NCBI RefSeq assembly: GCF_027213785.1
Contig: NZ_JAPWGO010000012.1
Span: forward strand, 59,302 to 123,301
Length of the DNA: 64,000 nucleotides
Source of the DNA: Limimaricola sp. G21655-S1
Lineage (GTDB): Bacteria > Pseudomonadota > Alphaproteobacteria > Rhodobacterales > Rhodobacteraceae
Reading direction: 5' to 3'
The notes below the pieces were generated by a model that ran no database searches, had not been told where the DNA came from, and worked only from the letters and a program-made list of their open reading frames with translations. A program made the translations under genes and the position numbers. Positions 1 through 8,914 of the stretch are shown piece by piece (position 1 is the first letter of the stretch; every line of letters begins with the position of its first letter).

Positions 1-62
1 TGCGTCACGGCATCCCAGGCTTCGGCCTGGTCGGAGGAGAACGTCACGGCGGGAAGTGTCAT
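1..62 (-). CDS. N-terminus of a probable RecD-like ATP-dependent DNA helicase (partial)
   Basis: Only the first 20 codons are present; the gene runs off the left edge. The start reads MTLPAVTFSSDQAEAWDAVT, with a clear ATG on the minus strand. The phrase FSSDQAEAWD resembles the opening of Rhodobacterales AAA-family RecD-like helicases, where a short FSxDQAxAxD stretch precedes the Walker A motif. No ATPase motif is visible, so the family call is inference from that short match and from the usual neighbourhood beside a small 60-residue protein. It lies downstream of the small gene, on the same strand. Confidence 0.45.
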   Translation of the reverse strand, partial: MTLPAVTFSSDQAEAWDAVT

Positions 63-112
63 GGCGCGACCCTATCCCCGCGCCGCAGCGGGGGCCAGAG
101 GCGGGGCTGCGC

Positions 113-295
113 CTATTCGGCACGCCGCGACAGCAACAGCGGCGGCTCGCCGCGCTCCGTTCGCTGCGCGGCGGCCAGTTCATGCGCGGCCTGACCCGCG
201 GCGAGTGACAACCTATTGGCGAGTTGGGGCAGCCCGTTGCAGCGGGCGTAGGTTTCAAGATCGCTCAATACCTCGAACATCCAGCGATGAGACAT
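113..295 (-). CDS. Small conserved hypothetical protein, 60 aa
   Basis: A 60-residue protein beginning MSHRWMFEVLSDLETYA, with an Ala/Leu-rich amphipathic helical middle and a basic C-terminus. It has no signal peptide, membrane segment or recognised domain. The start is supported by an AGGAG-type ribosome binding site about 6 bases upstream. Short proteins with the same MSHRWMF(E/D)VLSDL opening occur in Rhodobacteraceae as far as I recall, which makes it a real gene, but the function is unknown. It follows the TauE/TIGR02186 pair at about 100 bp and precedes the probable helicase gene on the same strand. Confidence 0.7.
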   Translation of the reverse strand: MSHRWMFEVLSDLETYARCNGLPQLANRLSLAAGQAAHELAAAQRTERGEPPLLLSRRAE

Positions 296-395
296 CGGTG
301 CTCCTCTTGGCCTGTGTGCAATTCCCCCAAATGCCAGGCTAGCATGAGGATACGGTCACCGGGGAGCCGCCGAATAGCCGGGATTTTAACGGGTC

Positions 396-1160
396 TCAGC
401 GCCGCCAGCCGGCGAAGGCGGCCGAGGCCGCCCAACCCGCCATGATTGCCAAGGCCAGCGACATCAGCCCGTAAAGCGCAGCCCGCTCCTGGGCGAAATT
501 GTAGAGCCAGCGTTCGATGCCGACCTTCTGCACGCCGATCACCGTTTCGTAGCTGTCGACCACCGCGCCCTCGCGCGTGAGGAATATCCGCGTGGTGTAA
601 TTGCCCTCGACGAGGTTGGCGGGGAGCGCCAGCGAGGTGCGGAACAGGGTCTCCTCCTCGAGGTCGACGGCGCCCTCCTGCAGCCGGTAGACATCGGCGT
701 CCTCGCGGATCCGCACCAGCGCCGAGACGTAATCCCCGGCGCCGGCGATGCGGTTGCCCACGGCGCGGATCGCGCGCGGGATCGAGATCGCGTGACGCAG
801 GTCCTCGGTGGCGGTCAGCACCTGCGCCAGGGGCGCGGTGGTGGCCACCGCGTAGAAGGAGGGTGCGGCATCCACCTCGAAGGCCTCGGTGTTGGTCCAG
901 ATCCCGGCGCGGCGTTCCTTGCGCCGTACCATGGCCGGGGCGAGCGGGCCGGAGACCGTCACGATCACCTGCAACGGCGCCGCGTTCGGGGGCGGCGGCG
1001 CCTCGCGCCGCACCGCGCCGAAGATCAGGATCTCGGAGCCGTCGAAGGTGGCGGTGATCGCCACCTCGTCGCGGCTCAGCCCGAGCACGATCTCCTCGGC
1101 GCGGGCGGGCTGGGCGGCGGGCATGGCAAGCGCGACGAGCAGGATGGCGAGCCGGATCAT
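396..1160 (-). CDS. TIGR02186 family periplasmic/membrane protein
   Basis: A 254-residue protein with a signal peptide (about residues 1-22, ending PARAEE), a beta-rich extracytoplasmic body and a single C-terminal membrane segment (about 230-250), so it is probably anchored with its bulk in the periplasm. It matches the uncharacterised TIGR02186 family, typically found beside TauE/SafE exporters. The ATG overlaps the stop of the upstream TauE gene in an ATGA arrangement, indicating translational coupling. The reading frame stays open far upstream, but that extension is out of register with TauE coding and has no start signal, so I chose the coupled ATG. A role as accessory partner of the exporter is inferred from the pairing. 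Confidence 0.85.
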   Translation of the reverse strand: MIRLAILLVALAMPAAQPARAEEIVLGLSRDEVAITATFDGSEILIFGAVRREAPPPPNAAPLQVIVTVSGPLAPAMVRRKERRAGIWTNTEAFEVDAAPSFYAVATTAPLAQVLTATEDLRHAISIPRAIRAVGNRIAGAGDYVSALVRIREDADVYRLQEGAVDLEEETLFRTSLALPANLVEGNYTTRIFLTREGAVVDSYETVIGVQKVGIERWLYNFAQERAALYGLMSLALAIMAGWAASAAFAGWRR

Positions 1161-2074
1161 GCGGCGTCCACCAGCTCGATCTCGTAGAGCTCGGCCGGCC
1201 GCAGCACGAGGCCGAGCGCCAGTTGGCCGCAGACCGCGAGCACCAGAAGCGCCAGCAGGATGCGCAGCTGTTCGGCGCGCATCCGCGCGCCGATGCGGCT
1301 GCCGAGCTGCGCGCCGACCACGCCGCCCGCGATCAGCAGCAGCGCCAGGGCGATATCCACCGTCTGGTTGGTGATGGCGTGCAGCATGGTGGTGAAGGCG
1401 GTGACGAAGATGATCTGGAACAGCGAGGTGCCGATCACCACCTTGGTCGGCATGCCGAGCAGGTAGATCATCGCCGGCACCATGACGAAGCCGCCGCCCA
1501 CGCCCATGATCGCCGCCAGTACCCCGACCGCAAGCCCCACGAGCAGTGGCGGGATCATCGAGATATAGAGGCCCGAGACGCGGAACTTCATCTTCAGCGG
1601 CAAGGCGTGGACCCAGTTGTGCCGGCGCCGCTTGGGCCGGGCGCCGGGGCGGCGCGACTTCACCAGCGCGTTCACGCTCTCGACGAACATCATCGCGCCG
1701 ACGGTGCCAAGGAAGATCACGTAGCTCAGCTCGACCAGCAGGTCGACCTGGCCCCGCGCCCGCAGCCAGTTGAAGACCACCATGCCCAAGGCCGATCCCG
1801 CGAGCCCGCCCGCGAGCAGCACCGAGCCCATCGCGATGTCGACGGTGCGTCGTCGCAGATGCCCCAGCAGTGCCGAGAAGGAGGAGGCGACGATCTGGTT
1901 GGGGGAGGTGGCGACCGCGACCGCCGGGGGGATGCCCGCGAAGAACAGCAGCGGCGTGATCAGGAAACCGCCGCCGACACCGAACATGCCCGACAGCACG
2001 CCCACCAGCCCGCCGAGGCCGAGGATCAGGAAGATATTGACCGAAACCTCGGCGATGGGGAGGTAGAGCTGCAT
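1157..2074 (-). CDS. TauE/SafE family anion (sulfite/sulfonate) exporter
   Basis: A 305-residue inner-membrane protein with about eight hydrophobic segments and the two internally repeated glycine-rich motifs of the TauE/SafE family: GMFGVGGGFLITPLL near residue 30 and AIMGVGGGFVMVPAM near 190. A basic cytoplasmic loop (about 138-152) separates the halves. Family members export sulfite, sulfoacetate or related anions; the substrate cannot be read from sequence. It is the first gene of a two-gene unit with the TIGR02186 protein, overlapping it by four bases. Confidence 0.88.
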   Translation of the reverse strand: MQLYLPIAEVSVNIFLILGLGGLVGVLSGMFGVGGGFLITPLLFFAGIPPAVAVATSPNQIVASSFSALLGHLRRRTVDIAMGSVLLAGGLAGSALGMVVFNWLRARGQVDLLVELSYVIFLGTVGAMMFVESVNALVKSRRPGARPKRRRHNWVHALPLKMKFRVSGLYISMIPPLLVGLAVGVLAAIMGVGGGFVMVPAMIYLLGMPTKVVIGTSLFQIIFVTAFTTMLHAITNQTVDIALALLLIAGGVVGAQLGSRIGARMRAEQLRILLALLVLAVCGQLALGLVLRPAELYEIELVDAA

Positions 2075-2108
2075 GATCGACCCCTTGCGGTAGGTCGATT
2101 AAGGCAGC

Positions 2109-2138
2109 CCCCGCCGGGTTTTCCAAGCCCCGGCAGGG
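2109..2138 (-). terminator. Hairpin terminator after punA
   Basis: A stem of ten pairs (one G-U) with arms 2129-2138 and 2109-2118 and an A-rich 10-base loop, located between the punA stop and the next gene on the same strand. It has no T-run, so it may act as a weak terminator or as a 3'-end stabiliser. Confidence 0.5.
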
Positions 2139-2170
2139 AAGAATGCCGCGATGCGGCGGCGGCGCTTCGC

Positions 2171-2974
2171 TCAGCCTGCGTCGCGCAGCATCCGGCGCAG
2201 AACCTGCTCGAGCTTGGCCGCGCCCAGCGGCGCCATCGCCTTGGTGTGCTCATGGCCGATCGCCTCGTCGGACATGCCGGCGGCCATGTTGGTGATCGCC
2301 GAAACGGCCATCGTCTTGAGCCCGAGGAAGCGGGCGAGGATCACCTCCGGCACGGTCGACATGCCGGTCGCGTCGACGCCCAGCGTGCGCATCGCGCGGA
2401 TCTCGGCCGGGGTCTCGAAGGAGGGGCCAGAATACCAGGCATAGACGCCCTCGTGCAGATCCACCCCCTCGGCCTCGGCCGCCGCGCGCAGCTTCGCACG
2501 CAGTTCCGGGTCGTGGGCGTCGCCCATCGGCACGAAGCGGGCATCGGTCTTTTCGCCGATCAGCGGGTTCAGCCCCGAGAAATTGACATGATCCGACAGC
2601 GCCATGATCGAGCCGGTGGGCATGTCGGCGCGCAGGCTCCCGGCGGCGTTGGTCAGGATCACCGCCTCGGCGCCGAGCGCCTTGAGCACCTCGAGCGGCA
2701 GCCGCATCTCGTTGGGATTGCCGTTCTCGTAGTAATGCGCCCGGCCCCCGAACACCGCGACGCGCTGCCCCTCGAGGTTCCCCACGGCGAGCACCGGGTT
2801 GTGGCCCGACACGCCCGCATGCGGGAAGCCCGCGAGCTTGTCATAGGGGATGGCGACGCCGTCGACGGCACCGGCGATATGGCCGAGGCCGGAGCCGAGG
2901 ATCAGCCCGTATTTGACCGGTTCCTGCCCGGCCTGGGCCCGGATCAGGCCCGCGAGTTCAACGCTCTTTGACAT
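2171..2974 (-). CDS. punA: Purine-nucleoside phosphorylase (trimeric PNP class)
   Basis: A 267-residue cytoplasmic enzyme cleaving purine (deoxy)nucleosides with phosphate to free base and (deoxy)ribose-1-phosphate. Family marks include the phosphate loop GSGLGH near residue 28, GRAHYYENG near 78, the base-site region TNAAGSL near 109, and the conserved SGPSFETPAEIR and STVPEV segments of the PNP/MTAP family. Length is typical of trimeric PNPs. It is the last gene of the BMP-type nucleoside importer operon, and its start overlaps the upstream permease by 17 bases, so imported nucleosides can be split immediately. A hairpin follows. Confidence 0.92.
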   Translation of the reverse strand: MSKSVELAGLIRAQAGQEPVKYGLILGSGLGHIAGAVDGVAIPYDKLAGFPHAGVSGHNPVLAVGNLEGQRVAVFGGRAHYYENGNPNEMRLPLEVLKALGAEAVILTNAAGSLRADMPTGSIMALSDHVNFSGLNPLIGEKTDARFVPMGDAHDPELRAKLRAAAEAEGVDLHEGVYAWYSGPSFETPAEIRAMRTLGVDATGMSTVPEVILARFLGLKTMAVSAITNMAAGMSDEAIGHEHTKAMAPLGAAKLEQVLRRMLRDAG

Positions 2975-3929
2975 AGGGTTCGCCTCCGGCGCGGGGCGGG
3001 ATTGCGCGGCCGACGAAGCCCGCGAGGATCACCACCGTGAGAATGTAGGGAAGGGCGTCGAGCAGCTGCACGCCCACTTCGAAGCCGAGCGTGCTCTCGA
3101 TCACGTCCGGGCGCAGCGCCAGAGCCTGCAGGAAGCCGAACAGCAGGCAGGCGCCGAGCGCGTACCACGGCCGCCACTTGGCGAAGATCAGCGCGGCGAG
3201 CGCGATATAGCCGCGCCCGGCCGTCATGTCCTTGACGAAGCCCGCCTGCAGGCCGGTCGAGAGATAGGCACCGGCGAGGCCGGTGAGCAGGCCGCAGATC
3301 GCCACGGCGGCAAAGCGCAGCCCCACCACCGAGATGCCGGCGGTATCGACGGCGGCGGGGTTCTCGCCCACCGCACGCAGCCGCAGGCCGAAGCGGGTCC
3401 GGAACAGCACCCACCAGGTCACCGGCACCGCCAGCAGGCCGATATAGACCAGCAGCGAATGCCCGGAGATCAGCTCGGCATAGATCGGGCCGATGAACGG
3501 AATGTCGCCGCGCATCTCGCCGGCCAGCGGCAGGTCGATCGTCTCGAAGCGGGCGCTGCCCGACAGCTGCGGCGTGCGGCCGCCCTGGCCGAACCAGCTT
3601 TGGGCGATCACCACGGTGAGGCCGGCGGCGAGGAAGTTGATCGCGACGCCGGAGATCAGCTGGTTGCCGCGGAAGGTGATCGAGGCGAGGCCGTGGATGC
3701 CCGAGAGCATCAGCGCCGCGCCGATGCCCGCCGCGGTGCCGATCAGCACCGAGCCGGTGACGGCGGCAACGGCGGCGGTGAGGAAGGCCGAGGCCAGCAT
3801 CTTGCCTTCGAGGCCGATGTCGAAGATGCCCGCGCGCTCGGAGAACAGCCCGGCGAGACAGGCCAGCAGCAGCGGCGTGGCAAGCCGGATGGTGGTGTCG
3901 AGCACCTGAAGAAGGGTCAGGAAATCCAT
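2958..3929 (-). CDS. Nucleoside ABC transporter permease 2 (BmpD/NupQ-like)
   Basis: A 323-residue integral membrane protein of the branched-chain/ribose-type (BPD_transp_2) permease family with about eight to ten membrane segments. The N-terminal ERAGIFDIGLEGKM motif (about 31-44) and the RAVGENPAAVDTAGI coupling-loop motif (about 185-200) are hallmarks of permeases partnering BMP-family binding proteins. It starts 4 bases after the first permease gene ends and overlaps punA at its 3' end. It forms the transmembrane channel with the larger permease upstream. Confidence 0.9.
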   Translation of the reverse strand: MDFLTLLQVLDTTIRLATPLLLACLAGLFSERAGIFDIGLEGKMLASAFLTAAVAAVTGSVLIGTAAGIGAALMLSGIHGLASITFRGNQLISGVAINFLAAGLTVVIAQSWFGQGGRTPQLSGSARFETIDLPLAGEMRGDIPFIGPIYAELISGHSLLVYIGLLAVPVTWWVLFRTRFGLRLRAVGENPAAVDTAGISVVGLRFAAVAICGLLTGLAGAYLSTGLQAGFVKDMTAGRGYIALAALIFAKWRPWYALGACLLFGFLQALALRPDVIESTLGFEVGVQLLDALPYILTVVILAGFVGRAIPPRAGGEPYVKER

Positions 3930-3933
3930 GGGC

Positions 3934-5055
3934 TCACTCCGCCGGTTCGGTCTTGCGGGCGGGCTTCGGCGCCGGCCTCAGCCTCAGGAACATCGCCTCG
4001 AGCGGCATCCGCACCATGTTGTCGAGCGCGCCGGTGAACAGGATCACGAGCGCCTGGATCACCACGATCAGCTCGCGCGGGATCGAGGTCCAGAGCGCCA
4101 GCTCGGCGCCGCCTTGGTAGAGAAAGCCGAAGAGCAGCGCCGCGAGCAGCACGCCGAAGGGATGGCTGCGGCCCATCAGCGCCACCGCGATGCCGATGAA
4201 ACCTGCCCCCTCGACAGCGTTGAGCACCAGCCGCTCGGCCTCGCCCATGACGTTGTTGATCGCCATCATGCCCGCCAGACCACCGGACATCAGCATGGTC
4301 ACGACGATGATCCGGGTGGGCGAGATGCCCGCGTATTTCGCGGCCGATTCAGACTGGCCGAAGGCGCGGATCTCGTAGCCGAGCCGGGTGCGCCAGATCA
4401 GCGCCCAGACCGCGACACAGGCCAAGAGCGCCACGAAGAACGACACGTTGACCGGCGCGCCGCGGAACAGTGCCGTCTCGGCGGTCGAGAACATGTCTTG
4501 GAAGGTCGGCAGATGCGTGGCCTCGGGGAATCGGCCCGTCGCGGGCTCCATCGAGCCCGAGGGCTTGAGCGCGCCGATCAGTAGGTAGTTCAGTAGCGCC
4601 GCGGCGATGAAGTTGAACATGATCGTCGTGATCACGATGTGGCTGCCGCGCTTGGCCTGCAGCCAGGCCGGGATCAGCGCCCAAGCCGCGCCGAACAGCG
4701 CCGCGCCGACCGCACCGCCCAGAAGCGCGAGGGTCCAGTGCGGCCACGGGATGAAGAGCGCGATCAGCGCCACGCCGAGGCCGCCCAGCATCGCCTGACC
4801 CTCGCCGCCGATGTTGAACAGGCGCGCATGGATGGCAATCGCCACGGCGAGGCCGGTGAAGATGAAATTGGTGGTGTAGTAGAGCGTGTAGCCCCAGGCA
4901 TAGGTCGAGCCGAGCGAGCCCTCGACCATCAGCTTCAGCGCGGCCCAGGGGTTCTCGCCGATGGCGAGGATCACCAGGGCCGAGAGCAGGGCGGCGAGGA
5001 TCAGGCTGATCAGCGGGATCAGCACGACATCCGCCCATTGCGGCATCTTCTGCAT
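3934..5055 (-). CDS. Nucleoside ABC transporter permease 1 (BmpC/NupP-like)
   Basis: A 373-residue permease of the BPD_transp_2 family with about ten membrane segments. The motif ARLFNIGGEGQAMLGGLG and the loop EIRAFGQSESAAKYAGI match the first permease of BMP-type nucleoside transporters. The frame opens further upstream, but the ATG chosen (MQKMPQWAD) lies one base after the ATPase stop codon and is preceded by a perfect AAGGAGG six bases away. It pairs with the 323-residue permease to import nucleosides across the inner membrane. Confidence 0.9.
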   Translation of the reverse strand: MQKMPQWADVVLIPLISLILAALLSALVILAIGENPWAALKLMVEGSLGSTYAWGYTLYYTTNFIFTGLAVAIAIHARLFNIGGEGQAMLGGLGVALIALFIPWPHWTLALLGGAVGAALFGAAWALIPAWLQAKRGSHIVITTIMFNFIAAALLNYLLIGALKPSGSMEPATGRFPEATHLPTFQDMFSTAETALFRGAPVNVSFFVALLACVAVWALIWRTRLGYEIRAFGQSESAAKYAGISPTRIIVVTMLMSGGLAGMMAINNVMGEAERLVLNAVEGAGFIGIAVALMGRSHPFGVLLAALLFGFLYQGGAELALWTSIPRELIVVIQALVILFTGALDNMVRMPLEAMFLRLRPAPKPARKTEPAE

Positions 5056-5056
5056 C

Positions 5057-6658
5057 TCAGGCCTCCTTCGCGGCGCTGGCGCGCTTCTTGGCAAGGTTGG
5101 CCTCGATCTCGGCCTCGCTATGCGGTTTGTCGGTATCGGTGATGCCCGCCATCAGCAGGCCCAGCTCACGCTCGTCGGTTTCGGACGGCAGGCGCTCGCC
5201 CATGATCTGGCCGTCGAACATCACCGCGATGCGGTCCGACAGCGACATGATCTCGTCGAGTTCGACCGACACCAGAAGCACGGCCTTGCCCATGTCGCGC
5301 AGCGCCACGATCTGCTCGTGGATGAACTCGATCGCGCCGATGTCGACGCCGCGGGTCGGCTGGCCGATCAGCAGCAGGTCGGGATTGCGCTCGATCTCGC
5401 GCGCCACGACGATCTTCTGCTGGTTGCCGCCAGAGAAGTTCTTGGCGGCGAGGTTCGGGTTCGGCGGGCGCACGTCGAAGCGCTCCATCTTCGCGGCGGC
5501 ATCGGCCTTGATGGCCGCGTTGTCCATGAAGACGCCTTTGTTGAACTCGGGCTTGTCGTGGTAGCCGAAGGCCACGTTCTCCCAAGCGGTGAAGTCGAGG
5601 ATCAGCCCCTCATGGTGCCGGTCCTCAGGGACATGGGCGATGCCCCGCGCGCGCCGGGTGCGGGCGTCGGACTTGCGGCCCGTCAGGTCGATCTCCTCGC
5701 CGTTTAGGCGGATCGTCCCCTCGGCCTTGCGGTAGCCGCCCAGCACCTCGAGCAGTTCGGATTGGCCGTTGCCGGCGACGCCGGCGAGGCCGAGGATCTC
5801 GCCGGCGCGGATCTCGAGCCCGATGCCGCGCAGCCGCTCGACCCCCTTGCTGTCGATCACCGTCAGGTTCTCGACCTCGAGGATCGTCCGGCCCGGCGTG
5901 GCGGGGGCCTTCTCGACCTGCAGCAGCACCTTGCGGCCGACCATCAGCTCGGCCAGCTCCGGCGGCGAGGTCTCGGCGGTCTGGACGGTGGCGGTCATCT
6001 CGCCGCGCCGCATCACGCTCACCGTGTCGGTGATCTCCATGATCTCGCGCAGCTTGTGGGTGATCAGGATGATCGTCTTGCCTTGGTCGCGCAGCCCCTT
6101 GAGGATGCGGAACAAATGGTCGGCCTCGGCCGGGGTCAGCACGCCGGTGGGCTCGTCGAGGATCAGGATGTCGGCCTGCCGGTACAGCGCCTTGAGGATC
6201 TCGACACGCTGCTGCATGCCGACGCCGATATCCTCGATCCGCGCGTCGGGATCGATGTTGAGCTCGTATTCGGCCGCCAACTGCTTGAGCTGGCGCCGCG
6301 CCTTGGCGAGCGAGGGGCGCAGCATCGCGCCTTCCTCGGCCCCGAGCACGACGTTCTCGAGCACGGTGAAGTTCTGCACCAGCTTGAAGTGCTGGAACAC
6401 CATGCCGATGCCGGCGCGGATCGCGGCCTGGCTGTCGGGGATCTGGGTCGGGCGGCCATTGATGAAGATCTCGCCCGCATCGGCCTTGTAGAAGCCGTAG
6501 AGGATCGACATCAGGGTCGATTTGCCGGCGCCGTTCTCGCCGATGATGCCATGGATCGTGCCTGGCATCACCCGGATCGAGATGTCCTTGTTGGCCTGCA
6601 CGGGGCCAAAGGCCTTAGAGATGCCCTTGAGCTCGATCGCGGGGGTGTGGTCGGTCAT
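5057..6658 (-). CDS. Nucleoside ABC transporter ATP-binding protein (tandem NBD)
   Basis: A 533-residue protein with two ABC ATPase domains in the RbsA/BmpB style. The N-terminal domain has a complete Walker A (GENGAGKST, about 38-46), a signature IGVGMQQRVE and Walker B ILILDEPTG. The C-terminal domain has GVAGNGQSELLE in place of Walker A, lacking the P-loop lysine, while its signature FSGGNQQK is intact. This asymmetry is usual in the family. It energises the two permeases below. A GC-rich stem-loop sits between this gene and the upstream binding protein. Confidence 0.92.
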   Translation of the reverse strand: MTDHTPAIELKGISKAFGPVQANKDISIRVMPGTIHGIIGENGAGKSTLMSILYGFYKADAGEIFINGRPTQIPDSQAAIRAGIGMVFQHFKLVQNFTVLENVVLGAEEGAMLRPSLAKARRQLKQLAAEYELNIDPDARIEDIGVGMQQRVEILKALYRQADILILDEPTGVLTPAEADHLFRILKGLRDQGKTIILITHKLREIMEITDTVSVMRRGEMTATVQTAETSPPELAELMVGRKVLLQVEKAPATPGRTILEVENLTVIDSKGVERLRGIGLEIRAGEILGLAGVAGNGQSELLEVLGGYRKAEGTIRLNGEEIDLTGRKSDARTRRARGIAHVPEDRHHEGLILDFTAWENVAFGYHDKPEFNKGVFMDNAAIKADAAAKMERFDVRPPNPNLAAKNFSGGNQQKIVVAREIERNPDLLLIGQPTRGVDIGAIEFIHEQIVALRDMGKAVLLVSVELDEIMSLSDRIAVMFDGQIMGERLPSETDERELGLLMAGITDTDKPHSEAEIEANLAKKRASAAKEA

Positions 6659-6685
6659 GTGATGTCCGGTCCTCGGGTGCGAAAC

Positions 6686-6711
6686 GGGGCCGCGCTTTGC
6701 GGCGCGGCCCC
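6686..6711 (-). other. Intercistronic stem-loop in the nucleoside transporter operon
   Basis: A perfect 10-bp GC stem (GGGGCCGCGC with its complement) and a 6-base loop lie between the BMP stop codon and the ATPase start. There is no T-run. Such hairpins after binding-protein genes commonly protect the upstream message or partially attenuate read-through, giving excess binding protein; that role is inference. Confidence 0.6.
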
Positions 6712-6734
6712 TCGTGTCATGCCCTTGAGGGCGA

Positions 6735-7730
6735 TCAGAAGTCGAGCGAGGGGCAGCTCTCGTCGCTCATGTAGTCGTGCACTTCGATCTCGCCGGAGGC
6801 GATCTTGGCCTTGGCGTCCTCGACCGCCGCGGTCATCTCCTCGGTCACCAGCGCCTCGTTGTGCTCGTCGACGGCGATGCCCACGCCCTCGTTGTTCACG
6901 CCCATGACGTTGATGCCGGTCTCGATCTCGGTGCCGGCCTCGAAGGCGTCGTAGACGGCGTTGTCGACGCGCTTGACCATCGAGGTCAGCACCTTGCCCG
7001 GCTGCAGGTAGTTCTGGTTGCTGTCGACGCCGATCGACAGGATGCCTTGGTCGGCGGCGGTCTGCAGCACGCCGATGCCGGTGCCGCCGGCGGCGGCATA
7101 GACCACGTCGGCGCCCTGGGAGATCTGCGCCTGGGTCAGCTCGGAGCCCTTGACCGGATCGTTCCATGCGGCGGGGGTGGTGCCGGTCATGTTCGACAGC
7201 ACGGTGATGTCGGGGTTCACCGACTTGGCGCCCTGGGCGTAGCCGCAGGCGAACTTGCGGATCAGCGGGATGTCCATGCCGCCGATGAAGCCGACGGTGC
7301 CGCTCTCGGAGGCCATCGCCGCCATCTGGCCGACGAGGTAGGAGCCCTCATGCTCGTTGAAGATCACCGAGCGGACGTTGGGCTGGTCGACCACGCCGTC
7401 GACGATCACGAACTTGGTGTCGGGGTAGTCGGCGGCGATCTCTTCGAGCGGGGTCATGAAGGAGAAGCCGACGGTGACGATCGGGTTGTTGCCGGCCTCG
7501 GCGAAGCGGCGGAGCGCCTGCTCGCGCTGCGCATCGGACTGCAGCTCGACCTCGGCATAGGAGTTGCCGGTTTCCTCGGCCCAGCGGGTGGCGCCGTTAT
7601 GCGCGCTCTCATTGAACGACTTGTCGAACTTGCCGCCCAGGTCGAAGACCAGCGCCGGGTCGGCCAGTGCGGCGCCGGCCGAGATCGCCAGCGCGGCGGT
7701 CGCGCCGAGGAATTTCGCGAGATGAGTCAT
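6735..7730 (-). CDS. BMP family nucleoside-binding periplasmic protein
   Basis: A 331-residue extracytoplasmic substrate-binding protein of the BMP/PnrA (Med) family. It has an N-terminal signal peptide (about 1-23, cleavage after ALA) without a lipobox, followed by VFDLGGKFDKSFNESAHNG, the typical PnrA opening that contacts nucleosides. Later motifs AAGGTGIGVL and IGVDSNQN also fit. It is the promoter-proximal gene of the operon with one ATPase, two permeases and punA. Purine nucleosides are the likely cargo given family and context. A second, distinct BMP protein lies near 43 kb. Confidence 0.92.
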   Translation of the reverse strand: MTHLAKFLGATAALAISAGAALADPALVFDLGGKFDKSFNESAHNGATRWAEETGNSYAEVELQSDAQREQALRRFAEAGNNPIVTVGFSFMTPLEEIAADYPDTKFVIVDGVVDQPNVRSVIFNEHEGSYLVGQMAAMASESGTVGFIGGMDIPLIRKFACGYAQGAKSVNPDITVLSNMTGTTPAAWNDPVKGSELTQAQISQGADVVYAAAGGTGIGVLQTAADQGILSIGVDSNQNYLQPGKVLTSMVKRVDNAVYDAFEAGTEIETGINVMGVNNEGVGIAVDEHNEALVTEEMTAAVEDAKAKIASGEIEVHDYMSDESCPSLDF

Positions 7731-7922
7731 CTAAAGCTCCCTGTCAGGTCACGGCGCGGTGCCGTCCCAGCGCCGCGCGTCTGCCGGTCATGCGCCGGCT
7801 CATGGCAGGATAAGGCAATGCGCGGCGCTTTCGGGTCAACTGATTTTTCCATGATTTGCGCCAAGTCACCGGGACTTCGCAGCGTTACGGCCCACCTCTG
7901 AGGCGACTGACGCAGGGGTATG

Positions 7923-8339
7923 TTATCGCAATGGGCGGGTAAGGATCAGCGCCGCCGCGGGCGATTGCCCGGCCCGTGGATAATAGCCCGGCCGCCGACC
8001 GGCCCGTGCGTATCCCATCCGCTCGTAGAGCGCCCGCGCCGGGGCGTTGTCCTCCGCCACCTCGAGAAAGATTGTCACCGCTCCGGCAGCCCGCGCGGCG
8101 TCGTGAAACGCCTCCAGCGCCGTACGGGCGCGGCCCTGCCTGCGATGATCGGGGTGGGTGGCCAGCGTGATGATCTCGGCCTCGTCCAGGGTCACGCGGC
8201 CCAGCACGAAACCAGAGGCGTCGCCCGCAAGGATCGCGCCGGGCGCGGCAAGCAGCGCGGCGAACTCCTCCGTGCTCCAGCCGCGCTCGTCCGGGAAGGC
8301 CGCCGCATAGGTCGCGGCGAGGGCCCGCGGCGCGCTCAT
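7923..8339 (-). CDS. rimI: Ribosomal protein alanine N-acetyltransferase-like GNAT
   Basis: A 138-residue GNAT-fold enzyme. The acetyl-CoA loop is RRQGRARTAL (66-75) and the typical RimI tail is EDNAPARALYERMGY (96-110). RimI acetylates the N-terminus of ribosomal protein S18. The gene directly follows tsaB, overlapping it by four bases (ATGA), an arrangement common across bacteria that supports the RimI assignment over other GNATs. The C-terminus after the Tyr-rich GYYPRAG stretch is short and basic. Confidence 0.82.
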   Translation of the reverse strand: MSAPRALAATYAAAFPDERGWSTEEFAALLAAPGAILAGDASGFVLGRVTLDEAEIITLATHPDHRRQGRARTALEAFHDAARAAGAVTIFLEVAEDNAPARALYERMGYARAGRRPGYYPRAGQSPAAALILTRPLR

Positions 8340-8914
8340 TCGATCAGGACGGGGGCCGGGTCGCGCGGCGGTGCCGCGTCGGCGGGGCGGACGTAGAGCG
8401 GTGCCGGGCGCGGCTGCGGCGTCCCGGCACGCTCGCGGGCGATCCGCGCGATGGCGCGCACGAGGGCCTCGGGTCCGGGGCCGTGCAGCACCGCGCCAGC
8501 CTCGGCGGCGGGGGCGAGGCGCGGGGCCTCGGCACCGGCATCGGTCAGCCGTTGCAGCCAGAGATGGTCGCGGGGAGCGGGCAGGGCGACGGTAACAGGG
8601 CGCGGATGCTCCAGCGCCGCCGCCTCGAAGCCCGAGACCCCGATGGCCGGGATGCCCAGGCCCAGAGACAGGCCGCGCGCCGCCGAGACGCCGATCCTCA
8701 GCCCGGTGAAGTTGCCGGGCCCGGTGCCGACGCCGATCGCCGCGAGATCGCGCCAGGCCAGCCCCTCATGCTGCAGCAATTCCTCGAGAAACGGCATCAG
8801 CCGCTCGGCCTGGCCCTTGGCCATCGGCTCGACACGGGTAACCATGCGATCGCCCAGATGCAGAGCGGCCGCGCAATGCGCGGCCGAGCTGTCGAATGCC
8901 AGTAGCGGACGCAT
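8336..8914 (-). CDS. tsaB: tRNA threonylcarbamoyladenosine biosynthesis protein TsaB
   Basis: A 192-residue ASKHA-fold protein that partners TsaD and TsaE in making t6A37 in tRNAs. Seen: LAFDSSAAHCAAAL at the N-terminus, then GVGTGPGNFTGLRIG (61-75), the diagnostic TsaB segment. The start overlaps the nfuA stop by one base (TGATG) and its stop overlaps rimI, so the three genes are translationally chained. A longer open frame upstream is an out-of-frame artefact through nfuA. Confidence 0.92.
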   Translation of the reverse strand: MRPLLAFDSSAAHCAAALHLGDRMVTRVEPMAKGQAERLMPFLEELLQHEGLAWRDLAAIGVGTGPGNFTGLRIGVSAARGLSLGLGIPAIGVSGFEAAALEHPRPVTVALPAPRDHLWLQRLTDAGAEAPRLAPAAEAGAVLHGPGPEALVRAIARIARERAGTPQPRPAPLYVRPADAAPPRDPAPVLIE

